Positions 17,966 to 27,463 are shown, numbered from the stretch's first letter. The stretch: 64,000 bases of DNA from Paracoccaceae bacterium (GCA_021775315.1 JAJFIC010000064.1:1-64000); one strand, 5' to 3'. The notes: generated by a model not told the origin, from the sequence alone. Numbers and translations: made by a program.

Positions 17966-17992
17966 GCGGCCCCGCCGATCAGGCAGGGCCGC
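17966..17992 (-). terminator. Hairpin downstream of rpmB
   Basis: GCGGCCC and GGGCCGC pair with extra GCC/GGC pairing after a one-base mismatch, around a short loop. Read on the minus strand it follows the rpmB stop (18018) by about 25 bases and is followed by TTCATTTTGT, a weak U-tract. A terminator for the ribosomal protein gene is the simplest reading. Confidence 0.6.
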
Positions 17993-18017
17993 TCAAAAAA
18001 CCAAAACTGCGAAAGAA

Positions 18018-18305
18018 TCAGGCTGCTGTCAGCGCTTTCGCAATGTCTTTTTTGACTTTCAACGCACGGGTCGAAAGTTCGTCATCTTTGGATTTAGCCA
18101 AGAACGCATCCAGACCACCACGGTGATCAACGCTACGCAGGGCAGCCGCCGAGATACGGAATTTGAAAGCGCGGCCAAGCGTTTCCGAGGCCAGCGTCAC
18201 ATCATTCAGGTTCGGCAGAAAGCGGCGGCGGGTTTTGTTATTGGCGTGGCTGACGTTGTTGCCAACCATCACACCCTTACCAGTCAGTTCACAACGGCGA
18301 GACAT
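18018..18305 (-). CDS. rpmB: 50S ribosomal protein L28
   Basis: A 95-residue protein starting [33 protein letters not shown]-like, the L28 signature, which binds 23S rRNA in the large subunit. The longer C-terminus (to [11 protein letters not shown]) is usual for alphaproteobacterial L28. I chose the ATG at 18305 because the start [10 protein letters not shown] is invariant in the family; the longer frame adds 32 residues of leader. A hairpin terminator follows at 17966-17992. Confidence 0.97.
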   Translation of the reverse strand: MSRRCELTGKGVMVGNNVSHANNKTRRRFLPNLNDVTLASETLGRAFKFRISAAALRSVDHRGGLDAFLAKSKDDELSTRALKVKKDIAKALTAA

Positions 18306-18427
18306 ATCGGTAGTCCTTGAGTAATAGTGTGTTGGGTGCGCCGCAACGCGACACAGCTGAATTTCGAGCCGCTTATTAGGCCGATGCCACAACCGCGTCA
18401 AGGGATTCTGTTGCGGATATGTGCGAC

Positions 18428-19429
18428 CTAGCCCGCATTCCGCCCCTTTAGGGCCTGCAATACGGTTTCTGCGGCCTTTTCGGGACTTAAAGCGCCTTTG
18501 CCGACCTCGATATCCAACGCCTTGCGCAAATCCGCAATGGCCTTATCGTCGTCAAGTTGGGCCAAAACGCCCCGCTTTACCTCTTGGTCAAACCAGATGC
18601 GGGCCTGATTTGCCCGAATACGATCCCAGTGCCCGTGTTCTTTGCGCCAGTCCGCCAAAGTCGTAATTTGCCCCCAAGCCTCGGCCAGACCATCGCCGGA
18701 AATAGCCGAAACCGGTTTGGCATTTGGAAAGCCTTCGGGGTCTTGCCGACGTTTGCGCAGCAGGCTAAGCGCGCCGGCGTAATCCGCACAAGTCCGACGC
18801 GCGGTCGCCAACAGGTCGCCATCCGCCTTGTTGATCAGAATCATGTCAGCGATTTCCATGATGCCGCGCTTGACGCCCTGTAATTCGTCGCCACCCGCCG
18901 GGGCCAGCAGCAAAACAAAGACATCAGACATGTCCGCAACCATAGTTTCGGATTGTCCGACGCCCACGGTTTCAATCAGGATCACGTCAAAACCTGCAGC
19001 CTCGCACAGGCTGATCGCTTCGCGGGTGCGGCGCGCCACGCCACCAAGGGCGGTTTGACTGGGCGATGGTCGGATAAAGGCGTTTGGCTCGCGGCTTAGA
19101 CGTTCCATCCGGGTTTTATCGCCCAGAATAGATCCACCCGAACGGGTCGAGGACGGATCGACCGCCAGCACCGCGACCCGCAAGCCCTGTGCGATCAGCA
19201 TCATGCCAAACGATTCTGTAAAGGTCGACTTTCCTACGCCCGGTGTACCAGATAGACCGATGCGCAACGCCTGTTTCGGGGTGGTTTTGCGCATCGCTTC
19301 CAGCAATTCCAGTGCTTTGATACGATGATCCGCGCGGCTGCTTTCAACCAGTGTAATGCCGCGCGCAAGGGCGCGACGCCGGCCGCCTAGGATGTCACGG
19401 GCTAGGGTGCTGGTATCGTGCGCAGTCAT
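18428..19429 (-). CDS. meaB: Methylmalonyl-CoA mutase-associated GTPase MeaB
   Basis: A 333-residue G3E-type GTPase of the MeaB/ArgK family, a chaperone that gates cobalamin loading and protects adenosylcobalamin-dependent mutases such as methylmalonyl-CoA or ethylmalonyl-CoA mutase. Walker A is GTPGVGKST (residues 61-69); ETVGVGQSE and NKADGD are the switch and G4 boxes. The ATG at 19429 sits after GGAAAG. No mutase gene is adjacent. With L-malyl-CoA lyase at 27.5 kb it fits an ethylmalonyl-CoA pathway organism. Confidence 0.92.
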   Translation of the reverse strand: MTAHDTSTLARDILGGRRRALARGITLVESSRADHRIKALELLEAMRKTTPKQALRIGLSGTPGVGKSTFTESFGMMLIAQGLRVAVLAVDPSSTRSGGSILGDKTRMERLSREPNAFIRPSPSQTALGGVARRTREAISLCEAAGFDVILIETVGVGQSETMVADMSDVFVLLLAPAGGDELQGVKRGIMEIADMILINKADGDLLATARRTCADYAGALSLLRKRRQDPEGFPNAKPVSAISGDGLAEAWGQITTLADWRKEHGHWDRIRANQARIWFDQEVKRGVLAQLDDDKAIADLRKALDIEVGKGALSPEKAAETVLQALKGRNAG

Positions 19430-19561
19430 CGTCAACTTTCCAGTGGGCGGGCTTGTTTTCACAAATCTTAAGGCTCCGTTTTGCCTTTTTGCGCGGATTT
19501 GTCCAGCAAGGATAGCATCAAAGGCCCTGCCGTTAATGCCCTGTTAATAGGGGGCGGGACA

Positions 19562-22117
19562 ATGGTAGCCTTGCCGCTCAACAGCCATTTGCCCCAATTG
19601 CGGACCCGCCCCGTGCCGACCACTTTGCCAATCGAGACCGCGCTGCCCGACTTGTTGGCCGCACTCAAAACTCATCGGCAGGCGGTTCTGCAAGCCCCGC
19701 CGGGGGCTGGTAAAACGACGCTTGTTCCACTTGCGGTACTCAGGGCCGGATTGATCAAAGGCCGGATTCTGATGCTTGAGCCGCGCCGTCTGGCCACCCG
19801 CGCCGCGGCTGAACGGATGGCGCAAACGCTAGGGCAAAAGCTGGGCGAAACCGTCGGCTATCGCATTCGCGGCGAAAACACCTGCAACAAACACACCAAA
19901 ATCGAAGTGGTGACCGAAGGGATTTTGACCCGGATGATCCAGTCAGACCCGGAACTGCCCGGCATCGGCATGGTCATATTCGACGAATTCCACGAACGGT
20001 CCATGCAGGCCGATCTCGGCCTTGCGCTGTGTCTGGAAATCCGTGCAGCCTTGCGTGACGATCTGGTGCTGTTGGTCATGTCAGCCACGCTTGACGCGGC
20101 ACCCGTGGCAGATCTGATGGGCGACGCCCCGGTCATCACCTCAAAAGGCCGGGCGTTTGCGGTTGAAACCCATTGGCTGGCGCAACCGTGGTCGCGCCCC
20201 GCGCAGCAGACGGGCGGACACCGTGGGGGCAACGGGCGCGCGTTTGAAGCCGCGATGACCGATCTTGTCGAAAAAGCGGTGCACGAAACCGAAGGCGGTG
20301 TTCTGGTGTTTTTACCCGGCGAGGGCGAAATTCGCCGCGTTGAAGCCCGATTAAAGGGGCGGCTGGCCGGATCGGTGTCTGTGCATCCGCTGTTTGGCGC
20401 GATGGATTTTAAGGCCCAGCGCGCGGCAATTGCGCCGGTTCATTCGGGGCGTAAGATTGTGCTGGCAACCGCGATTGCAGAAACCTCGTTAACGATCGAA
20501 GACGTGCGGGTTGTGGTCGACGGCGGGCGGGCGCGACGGGCCCGGTTTGACGTGGCCTCGGGCATGTCGCGGTTGGTGACGGAAAAGGTGACCAAGGCCG
20601 AGGCAACCCAGCGTCAGGGCCGCGCCGGGCGCGTGGCCGAAGGCGTCTGCTACCGGCTGTGGACCAAGGGCGAAGAAGGTGGACTTGCACCATTTCCACC
20701 AGCGGAGATCGAGGCCGCTGATCTGGCGCCTTTGGTTCTGGAATGTGCTCTGTGGGGCGTGACAGAACCCGGCGATCTGCCGTTTTTGACCCAGCCCAAT
20801 GCCGGTGGCATCGCGCGCGCCCGGTCGCTATTGAAAGCGCTTGGCGCGTTGGACACGGCAGGTCGCATCACCCGCCATGGCAAGGACATGGTCCGCCAAC
20901 CGCTGCATCCACGATTGGCACATATGTTGCTGAAAGGCGGATCAGACGCGCCGCAATTTGCCGCCATGCTGGCGGAACGCGATGTGCTGGCAGGGGCCGG
21001 GTCACGCCCACCTGCCGATTTGACACTGCGCTGGCAGGCGGTCAGGGATGCTCGAAAATTTGCAAACGAGCACCTCTATGCGATCAACCACGCAGTTCTT
21101 GGCCGCATCAAGCAAGAGGCTCGGCGGCTCCCAACAGGCAAAGGTCAGCGGCTTTCTCCCGGTGAAATGGCCGCACTGGCCTATCCCGACCGCATTGGAC
21201 AAAGACGAAAAGGCGGGGCCGCGCGTTACGTGCTGTCAGGCGGCAAGGGCGCGTTTTTCGACGAGGCCGAGCCGATGGCGACCAGCCCCATGATCATCGC
21301 CACCGATCTGGATGGCGATACCAGCGAAGCGCGCATTCGTGTTGCCGTGAATTATTCAGAAAACACGCTGCGCCAACAATATGGGGATCAGATCGAGGCG
21401 CGCGATATTTGCATCTGGTCGCGACGTCTGCGCGCGGTGCAAACCTTAAAACAAGACCGGTTCGGTGCGCTGATCCTGCGCGAACAAAACTGGAAAGGCT
21501 GCCCGCCTGATCAGATTGCGGCCGCGATGTGTGACGGATTGCGCGATCTTGGTTTTGACGCGCTGCCCTTTAACAAAGCCGCGCATCTGCTGTTGGGCCG
21601 CCTTGAGTGGTTGCGCACGCGCGGCGCCTTGATGCCGGATTGTTCTGCCGACGGTTTGCTGGGCGATCTGGAAAACTGGCTGTCCCCGCATCTGGGCAAA
21701 TGCCGCAAACCCGAAGATATCAGGCAGATCGACCTGACTGCCGCCCTGATGGCACGGTTAAGCTGGGAACAGACCCAGGATCTTGATCGGCTGGCCCCAG
21801 CGGCCATCAAAGCCCCGACAGGCACCCGTCTGGCGGTTGATTACACAGGTGCCCAGCCATCTGTATCTGTGCGCCTGCAGGAAATGTTTGGGCTGGCGTC
21901 ACATCCAACACTCGGCCCGGATCACCTGCCGGTGCTGATCGAATTGCTGTCGCCTGCCGGGCGCGCCGTGCAGGTCACCGCCGATTTGCCGGGGTTTTGG
22001 CGTAATTCTTACAGCGATGTGCGCAAAGATCTGCGCGGACGATACCCAAAACATCCATGGCCGGAAGACCCGACAAAGGCCGAACCAACGCGGCGGCGCA
22101 AACCTAAGGGCCAATAA
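19562..22117 (+). CDS. hrpB: ATP-dependent RNA helicase HrpB
   Basis: An 851-residue DExH-box helicase. The core holds APPGAGKTT (Walker A), FDEFHERS (DExH box), SATLD (motif III) and TQRQGRAGRVAEG (motif VI), then the HrpB-specific C-terminal region ending FWRNSYSDVRKDLRGRYPKHPWPEDP. Its RNA target in bacteria is not settled. The start is uncertain: the ATG at 19562 follows GGGGGCGGG, but later in-frame GTG or TTG codons would give the shorter N-terminus usual in the family. A TTAA-N7-TTAA pair sits at 19533-19547 just before this start. Confidence 0.93.
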   Translation: MVALPLNSHLPQLRTRPVPTTLPIETALPDLLAALKTHRQAVLQAPPGAGKTTLVPLAVLRAGLIKGRILMLEPRRLATRAAAERMAQTLGQKLGETVGYRIRGENTCNKHTKIEVVTEGILTRMIQSDPELPGIGMVIFDEFHERSMQADLGLALCLEIRAALRDDLVLLVMSATLDAAPVADLMGDAPVITSKGRAFAVETHWLAQPWSRPAQQTGGHRGGNGRAFEAAMTDLVEKAVHETEGGVLVFLPGEGEIRRVEARLKGRLAGSVSVHPLFGAMDFKAQRAAIAPVHSGRKIVLATAIAETSLTIEDVRVVVDGGRARRARFDVASGMSRLVTEKVTKAEATQRQGRAGRVAEGVCYRLWTKGEEGGLAPFPPAEIEAADLAPLVLECALWGVTEPGDLPFLTQPNAGGIARARSLLKALGALDTAGRITRHGKDMVRQPLHPRLAHMLLKGGSDAPQFAAMLAERDVLAGAGSRPPADLTLRWQAVRDARKFANEHLYAINHAVLGRIKQEARRLPTGKGQRLSPGEMAALAYPDRIGQRRKGGAARYVLSGGKGAFFDEAEPMATSPMIIATDLDGDTSEARIRVAVNYSENTLRQQYGDQIEARDICIWSRRLRAVQTLKQDRFGALILREQNWKGCPPDQIAAAMCDGLRDLGFDALPFNKAAHLLLGRLEWLRTRGALMPDCSADGLLGDLENWLSPHLGKCRKPEDIRQIDLTAALMARLSWEQTQDLDRLAPAAIKAPTGTRLAVDYTGAQPSVSVRLQEMFGLASHPTLGPDHLPVLIELLSPAGRAVQVTADLPGFWRNSYSDVRKDLRGRYPKHPWPEDPTKAEPTRRRKPKGQ

Positions 22118-22132
22118 GGGGCCCTCATTGGT

Positions 22133-22210
22133 CGAAAAATACTCTCGCCGAAAGCCAGAAAGTTTCGTCCTCACCCAAAAGACAAGATGCCTTCGGCGAG
22201 AGTATTTTCG
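22133..22210. repeat. Long inverted repeat after hrpB (AAAATACTC-type element)
   Basis: Arms of about 19 bases, CGAAAAATACTCTCGCCGAA (22133-22152) and its complement (22192-22210), differ only by one A in the A-run and flank a 39-base centre. The repeat starts 16 bases after the hrpB stop. It probably acts as a two-way terminator or mRNA 3' end structure between hrpB and the convergent membrane protein gene at 22229. Single copies of the same core occur after other genes in the window. Confidence 0.7.
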
Positions 22211-22228
22211 TTCAATAAGGAAAAGGGA

Positions 22229-22474
22229 TCAGTCTTTTTTCTTGGCGATATAGGTTTGGTACAGCCAGATCAGCACAAGTGCCCCAAGAATTGCGCCGAT
22301 AAACCCGGCAGCCATGCCAAGCACCGCCAGAAGGGCGGTCAGCACCAACCCGCCGACAAGCGCGCCAAGCACACCGATGGCGATCGTCACAGGGACGCTG
22401 GTTTCAAGATCCATAATCCGCGTTGCGATATATCCTGCTGCAGCGCCAATAATCAGCAAATAGACGACACCCAT
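22229..22474 (-). CDS. GlsB/YeaQ/YmgE family membrane protein
   Basis: An 81-residue, very hydrophobic, Gly-rich protein with three membrane helices and a basic tail (AKKKD). It matches the transglycosylase-associated/GlsB family of small stress-related membrane proteins whose biochemical role is unknown. GGAGGGG lies shortly before the ATG. Confidence 0.8.
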   Translation of the reverse strand: MGVVYLLIIGAAAGYIATRIMDLETSVPVTIAIGVLGALVGGLVLTALLAVLGMAAGFIGAILGALVLIWLYQTYIAKKKD

Positions 22475-22551
22475 TGAACCCCTCCGGTTTTGTGACTTCG
22501 CTTAGTATATGGGTAGGTGTGCCATGATTTGAAGGGCCTCCGGAGTGTATT

Positions 22552-23460
22552 CTAGGTTAGGGCCCCACCCACAGGAATGTGAAAGCCCAGCAAAAGCGTT
22601 GCGGGGTCCATTGCCGCCTTGCCCGGACGCTGAAGCTTTTTGAGGCGCAGCGCACCAGTTCCGCAGGCGATTGTTAAATCGCTGTCCAGCACTTGCCCGG
22701 GCGTGCCGTGACCAGCGGCGATCTGGCTGTCGAGCAGTTTCAACCGCTCGCCTTCAAACAGGCACCATGCGCCGGGAAAGGGCGACAGACCACGGATTTG
22801 CCGATCCAGTGTCTCGGCAGATTGGTGCCAATCGATCCGCGCCTCAGCCTTGTCGATTTTGGCAGCGTAGGTCACACCATCCGCGGATTGTGGCACCGCC
22901 GTCAGGGTTTCCAGCCGGGCCAATGCGTCGGTTATTGCCGTGGCACCTAGGGTCGCCAGACGGTCGTGCAGACGCGCTGTTGTATCCTCAGACGCAATGG
23001 CGGTCTCAACACGTAGCAGGACCGGACCGGTGTCAAGCCCCGCCTCCATCTGCATCACGCAGATGCCGGTTTTCGCGTCCCCGGCCATGATTGCGCGGTG
23101 GATCGGCGCGGCACCCCGCCAGCGCGGCAGCAGAGAGGCGTGGATGTTAAGGCAGCCGTTCTTTGGCGCATCAAGCAGCGCCTGCGGCAGGATCAGGCCA
23201 TAAGCGACCACCACTGCCACATCGGCGTTCAGCGCAGCAAATGCGGCGATTTCTGCGCTGTCTTTAAAGTTCAGCGGATGGCGCACTGGCAGACCCAATG
23301 CATAGGCGCGGGCTTGCACTGGCGAGGGGCGCTCTTTCTTGCCGCGACCGGCGGGGCGGGGTGGTTGGCAATAGACCGCCGCGATCTCGTGGCCTGCCGC
23401 GACCAGCGCGTTCAGCACCGGAACCGAAAAATCCGGCGTGCCCATAAAGATCACGCGCAT
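22552..23460 (-). CDS. fmt: Methionyl-tRNA formyltransferase
   Basis: A 302-residue enzyme that formylates initiator Met-tRNA with 10-formyl-tetrahydrofolate. It starts [16 protein letters not shown]; the catalytic residues are Asn105 and His107 in [14 protein letters not shown] and Asp143 in [14 protein letters not shown]-terminal OB-like domain follows after about residue 205. It begins 3 bases after the stop of the deformylase-like gene, so the order is def, def-like, fmt in one transcript. The ATG at 23460 is preferred to the GTG one codon earlier. Confidence 0.96.
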   Translation of the reverse strand: MRVIFMGTPDFSVPVLNALVAAGHEIAAVYCQPPRPAGRGKKERPSPVQARAYALGLPVRHPLNFKDSAEIAAFAALNADVAVVVAYGLILPQALLDAPKNGCLNIHASLLPRWRGAAPIHRAIMAGDAKTGICVMQMEAGLDTGPVLLRVETAIASEDTTARLHDRLATLGATAITDALARLETLTAVPQSADGVTYAAKIDKAEARIDWHQSAETLDRQIRGLSPFPGAWCLFEGERLKLLDSQIAAGHGTPGQVLDSDLTIACGTGALRLKKLQRPGKAAMDPATLLLGFHIPVGGALT

Positions 23461-23463
23461 CAC

Positions 23464-23970
23464 CTAGTCCCCGCGTTTGGCCAGCTTGGCCGCTTTGGCC
23501 AGCAGCATTTTGCGTTTCACTGCACTTAGATTGTCAAAATACATTCGACCGTTCAAATGGTCGATCTGATGTTGTACCGAGACCGCCCAGAGCCCAACAA
23601 AGTCCTGCCGCACGCGAATGCCATGATGGTCAATAAACGATACCGTCAGTCCGCGCGGGCGGATGATTTTTGCGCTAGCGCCGGGCAGGTTTGGCGATGC
23701 TTCGTCATGTGGCACCAGCTTTTCACTGACATGCAGGATTTCAGGATCGGCCATGCGGACGACCTGACCTTTGCCTTGCGAACAATCGACCACAGCCAAC
23801 CGCTGCATCACGCCGATTTGCGGTGCGGCAAGCCCGATACCGGGCATCGCATACATAGTCTCGATCATATCATCCCACAGCGCACGCACCTGATCTGTCA
23901 GCACACCAACAGGTTCAGCCACTGACCGCAGACGCTGATCTGGCCAAGGGACAAAAGGCCGGACCGCCAT
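23464..23970 (-). CDS. Peptide deformylase-like protein lacking catalytic residues
   Basis: A 168-residue protein of the peptide deformylase fold. The first motif, GIGLAAPQIG (44-53), is intact. The second motif, normally EGCLS with the metal-ligand Cys, reads DEASPNLP, with Ser92 where the Cys should be. The third, normally HExxDH, reads HQIDH (134-138): both His ligands remain but the catalytic Glu is Gln135. It should therefore not deformylate by the known mechanism. It is 168 residues, full length, and starts inside the def stop (TAATG overlap), 3 bases before fmt. A ribosome-binding or regulatory role is possible. Confidence 0.85.
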   Translation of the reverse strand: MAVRPFVPWPDQRLRSVAEPVGVLTDQVRALWDDMIETMYAMPGIGLAAPQIGVMQRLAVVDCSQGKGQVVRMADPEILHVSEKLVPHDEASPNLPGASAKIIRPRGLTVSFIDHHGIRVRQDFVGLWAVSVQHQIDHLNGRMYFDNLSAVKRKMLLAKAAKLAKRGD

Positions 23971-24488
23971 TACAACAGCGCCCGTTCTTTTTTCAGCTTT
24001 TTCATTTTGTTTGTGATCATCGAGCGTTTGATCCGGCTGAGGTAGTCAATGAACAGCTTGCCATTCAAATGGTCGATTTCGTGTTGCGCACAGGTCGCGC
24101 CCAACCCGTCTAGCTGCATTTCCTGTGTCTTTCCGTCCAGATCAAGATACCGCACCTTGACCTCGGCGGGGCGGGTTACCTCTTCGTACATGTCGGGGAT
24201 AGACAGGCAGCCTTCTTCATAGGTGTTCTTTTCTTCAGATGCCCAGATCACTTCGGGGTTAAACAGCGCCATAGGGTCTGGTGGCGTATCTTTGCCTGAA
24301 AAATCCATCACGAACAGGCGTTGCAATACGCCGATCTGTGGCGCCGCAAGCCCGATGCCGGGTGCGTCATACATGGTTTCCATCATGTCATCTGCCAGCT
24401 TGCGCAGGCTTGGGTCCACGCCCTCGACCGGGGCGCAGATTTTCTTGAGGCGCGGGTCGGGGTGGATCAGGATAGGTCGAATGCTCAT
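23970..24488 (-). CDS. def: Peptide deformylase
   Basis: A 172-residue Fe/Zn deformylase that removes the formyl group from nascent N-termini. All three motifs are intact: GIGLAAPQ (44-51), EEGCLS with Cys94, and QHEIDH with His136, Glu137 and His140. The basic tail (MKKLKKERALL) is typical of ribosome-associated deformylases. It is the first gene of the def, def-like, fmt cluster and overlaps the next start by one base. Confidence 0.96.
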   Translation of the reverse strand: MSIRPILIHPDPRLKKICAPVEGVDPSLRKLADDMMETMYDAPGIGLAAPQIGVLQRLFVMDFSGKDTPPDPMALFNPEVIWASEEKNTYEEGCLSIPDMYEEVTRPAEVKVRYLDLDGKTQEMQLDGLGATCAQHEIDHLNGKLFIDYLSRIKRSMITNKMKKLKKERALL

Positions 24489-24763
24489 GGCACCGATTTA
24501 ACGCCGCCCGTCACAAGTTTCAAGCATGTGTGGCGAAGTGGAAAATACCTGACGGGCGTGGCGTATCCGCCGCGCGAGCCGCCCCCTTTTATTGCCAGTC
24601 GCATGCGCAAATCGCTGTAGGATTGCCTTGCGCCCTTAAAATCATCGGGCGCTTTTCAGTCCGGTTTCATGTGTTTCCGTTCATACCCACAAATAATTCC
24701 GAAAACCGTTTCACACTTATTAGTTTGCGTTCTAATGTGACCCAAACTGAACGGAGCCAACCA

Positions 24764-25936
24764 ATGAATTTCGACGAGATTATCGACCGCCGTGGCACCC
24801 ATTCTGCGAAATGGGACCTGATGGAAACCTTGCACGGCGTTTCGCCCGAAGACGGGATTTCGATGTGGGTGGCCGATATGGATTTTCGCCCACCCCAATG
24901 CGTCAACACCGCGCTGCAAGCGATGCTGAACCACGGCATATTCGGCTATTTTGGCGATGATGCGGCCTATCGCAATTCGATCCAATGGTGGATGAAAAAC
25001 CGCCATGGCTGGGATATCGACACGGATTGGATTTTTTCGACCCACGGGTTGGTGAATGGCACTGCCTTGTGCGTGCAAACATGGACCGAGCCGGGCGATG
25101 GCGTTATTCTGTTCACGCCGGTTTACTATGTGTTTCACAAGATTCTGAACGCTGCGGGTCGCCAGATCGTGGAATGTCCGCTGGCCAATAATGATGGCCG
25201 CTATGAGATGGATCTGGATCTTGCGCAAAGCCTGCTGACCGGCAACGAAAAAATGGTGATCCTGTGTTCGCCACACAATCCCGGTGGCCGTGTCTGGACG
25301 GTCGAAGAATTGCGCGGCTTGGCAGATTTCTGTGTCAAAAATGATCTGATTCTGGTCAGCGACGAAATCCACCACGATCTGGTCTTTCCCGGCGAAAAAC
25401 ACACGATCATGCAGCGCGCCGCACCCGAAATCAGCGACCGGTTGGTGATGCTGACCGCTGCGACCAAGACCTTTAATATGGCCGGGGCGCATACCGGTAA
25501 CATCATCATTCAAGACGCCAAGCTGCGCGCGGATTTCGCCCGCACAATGGACGCGACCGGCACGTCCCCAAATGCGTTCGGACTGCATGCGATCACGGCT
25601 GCTTACAGTGCCGAAGGTGCGGCGTGGATTGATGCGTTGATGGCGTATCTTGATGAAAACCGCCGGATTTTTGACGCGGGTGTCAATGCCATTCCCGGCG
25701 CGAAATCCATGCCGATGGAGGGCACGTATCTGTCCTGGGTCGACTTCACCGATACCGGCATGGAAGCCGACGAGGTAATCCGGCGGGTCAAGCAAGAGGC
25801 CAAACTGGCCGCCCACGGTGGCGCAATCTTTGGCAAAGGCGGCGAGACCTTTATGCGGTTTAATATCGGCATGCCAAAATCCTATATTCAAGAGGCCGTG
25901 ACCCGCCTGCAAGCGGCCTTTGCCGATCTGCAATAA
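24764..25936 (+). CDS. MalY/PatB-type cystathionine beta-lyase (PLP aminotransferase class I/II)
   Basis: A 390-residue fold-type I PLP enzyme. It begins MNFDEIIDRRGTHSAKWD, the MalY/PatB signature; VSDEIHHDLVF (Asp200) and TAATKTFNMAG (Lys235, the PLP Schiff base) are the cofactor site. These enzymes cleave C-S bonds in cystathionine and related thio-amino acids. The ATG at 24764 follows CGGAG. An 5-bp inverted repeat ATTAG-N8-CTAAT lies at 24719-24736 in the promoter region. The next gene starts 3 bases after its stop. Confidence 0.87.
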   Translation: MNFDEIIDRRGTHSAKWDLMETLHGVSPEDGISMWVADMDFRPPQCVNTALQAMLNHGIFGYFGDDAAYRNSIQWWMKNRHGWDIDTDWIFSTHGLVNGTALCVQTWTEPGDGVILFTPVYYVFHKILNAAGRQIVECPLANNDGRYEMDLDLAQSLLTGNEKMVILCSPHNPGGRVWTVEELRGLADFCVKNDLILVSDEIHHDLVFPGEKHTIMQRAAPEISDRLVMLTAATKTFNMAGAHTGNIIIQDAKLRADFARTMDATGTSPNAFGLHAITAAYSAEGAAWIDALMAYLDENRRIFDAGVNAIPGAKSMPMEGTYLSWVDFTDTGMEADEVIRRVKQEAKLAAHGGAIFGKGGETFMRFNIGMPKSYIQEAVTRLQAAFADLQ

Positions 25937-25939
25937 GCC

Positions 25940-26476
25940 ATGCTCAGGCAGCTTATAAAACGGCTGCTGCTGCTTGCCATTGTGTTTCTGGCAAGTGTCT
26001 GGATCTTGTCGATTTACCGCAGCAATCAACCGCCGCCGCCGCTTGCTGCCATTGAAGGGCAAATCGACCGCATATTGATTGAAAAGGCAGCACGGCGGAT
26101 GCTGTTGTTTCAGGATGGGCGACAAGTGCGGGAATACAAGATCGCGCTTGGCTTTTCCCCGTCGGGGGACAAGGAAATTCAGGGCGACGGCAAAACCCCT
26201 GAGGGCACTTTCAAAATCAACCGACGCAACCCAAACTCGGCCTATCACCTGTCGTTGGGTATTGATTACCCCAAACCAGATGATCGCGCCCGCGCAGCGG
26301 CCAGTGGCAGCGACCCCGGTGGTGATATTTTCATCCACGGCCAGCCCAATCGTTTGGCCGGGCTTGGCACCTTGCCTTATGACTGGACGGCAGGCTGTAT
26401 TTCCGTTTCTGACAAACAGATCGAAGAGATCTGGCAACTAACCCCGATTGGTACTGAGGTTGAGATCAGGCCGTGA
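25940..26476 (+). CDS. L,D-transpeptidase (YkuD domain)
   Basis: A 178-residue protein with an N-terminal membrane anchor (about 7-26) and a YkuD domain. The active site reads IHGQPN (His133) and TAGCISVSDKQIEEIW (Cys153), the variant seen in ErfK/YafK-like enzymes. It would cross-link or modify peptidoglycan in the periplasm. It starts 3 bases after the MalY stop and is probably translationally coupled to it. Confidence 0.87.
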   Translation: MLRQLIKRLLLLAIVFLASVWILSIYRSNQPPPPLAAIEGQIDRILIEKAARRMLLFQDGRQVREYKIALGFSPSGDKEIQGDGKTPEGTFKINRRNPNSAYHLSLGIDYPKPDDRARAAASGSDPGGDIFIHGQPNRLAGLGTLPYDWTAGCISVSDKQIEEIWQLTPIGTEVEIRP

Positions 26477-26564
26477 TTTGACTTGAGCAAAACCGGTCTG
26501 CGTGGCACGATCTCAACAAATCCGCGTGCTATTTAGACAGTTTGACCATATTTCGGAGGCATCC

Positions 26565-27410
26565 GTGAGAAACAGCATCTGCGTCTTGGCAATATTAGTC
26601 TTTTCGACCGTGCTGGCCGGCGCGGTTCCAACTTGGGCCGCGCAATCATTACCTCGTGTCGACGGTCACATGACCCCATTGAGAGAGTTTGGCGGCAAAT
26701 CCACCGATTGCGAACCGCTGGCCATCCTGTCACCGGGATTTGGCGGCACGGAAAATGGTCTGGCATTGCTCGCGCGCGAACTGACCAGCGCCGGGTATCA
26801 CGTGCTGGTCATGGGCCATGTGGAAAGTGGCCGGGTACAATTGCGCGAAGTTCTGCAAGCCGTTGATCGGCGCAGCGCACTGATCGCCCGCGTCGGTGAT
26901 CCGGCGGCCCATCGCGCCCGGTTTATGGATCTTGACGCCACATGGACCCACGCGATGGACGCCTGCACACCGCCATTCACCGTGCTGATCGGGCATTCGA
27001 TGGGCGCGCAAACCACGATGATCGAGGCCGGAGCCAACGCGATGATCGGCCCGATGGGGGCAAACCGGTTCGACGCCTATGTGGCACTATCGCCCTCAGG
27101 CGTCGGCTTGTGGTTCTCAATCGGACCTTGGCGGGCAATTTCCAAGCCTGTCCTGATGGTCACAGGCACGCTCGACCGCGGAATTGACGGCGATTACACC
27201 ACCCGCGCCGCGGCGTTTGATAGCCTGCCAGCGGGTCGAAAACGGCTAGCGGTGATCAAAGGCGCGACGCACATGAATGTCGGAACGCGCGGCAATCGCG
27301 CGCTGGCGGGACTGGTGCCCAAGATCGTCCTTGCGTTCCTTGCCGATATCCGCGCCGGGCGAAACGGGCCGATTACCCCACTACCCGGCGTGACTTTTCG
27401 CATCAAATAG
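26565..27410 (+). CDS. Exported alpha/beta hydrolase
   Basis: A 281-residue hydrolase with a signal peptide (about 1-26, ending PTWAA). The nucleophile is Ser145 in LIGHSMGAQT; LSPGFGGTENG gives the oxyanion loop; VTGTLDRGI and GATHMNVG supply the likely Asp and His. The fold resembles platelet-activating-factor acetylhydrolase/dienelactone hydrolase relatives. The start is GTG 5 bases after CGGAGG, which clearly beats the upstream in-frame start. The substrate is unknown. Confidence 0.8.
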   Translation: MRNSICVLAILVFSTVLAGAVPTWAAQSLPRVDGHMTPLREFGGKSTDCEPLAILSPGFGGTENGLALLARELTSAGYHVLVMGHVESGRVQLREVLQAVDRRSALIARVGDPAAHRARFMDLDATWTHAMDACTPPFTVLIGHSMGAQTTMIEAGANAMIGPMGANRFDAYVALSPSGVGLWFSIGPWRAISKPVLMVTGTLDRGIDGDYTTRAAAFDSLPAGRKRLAVIKGATHMNVGTRGNRALAGLVPKIVLAFLADIRAGRNGPITPLPGVTFRIK

Positions 27411-27452
27411 CGATTGGCTCGCCTGCATTTGCGCCCATCATGATGTGTTTTT

Positions 27453-27463
27453 CTGCATTGCAG
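27453..27463. promoter_or_regulatory. CTGC-N3-GCAG palindrome, candidate PhaR operator
   Basis: CTGCATTGCAG is a perfect inverted repeat 77 bases before the L-malyl-CoA lyase start. PhaR, the polyhydroxybutyrate regulator of Paracoccus and Rhodobacter, is reported to bind CTGC-N3/4-GCAG sequences. The flanks are also TGC-rich (TTGCACAGCGCTGCGCAA). The identical form occurs before phaA at 44710-44720. Confidence 0.5.

Noticed and set aside
17966-17992. Riboswitch or L28 autoregulatory element
   Set aside because: The hairpin lies downstream of rpmB, so it is a terminator candidate, not a leader element.
20409-20699. Antisense frame inside hrpB with Arg/Pro-rich product
   Set aside because: Composition is typical of a shadow frame and it has no ribosome binding site.
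24656-26437. A 593-codon open frame antisense to the MalY-type and L,D-transpeptidase genes
   Set aside because: It spans two real genes on the other strand and has no family-like motifs; long antisense frames are common in GC-rich DNA.
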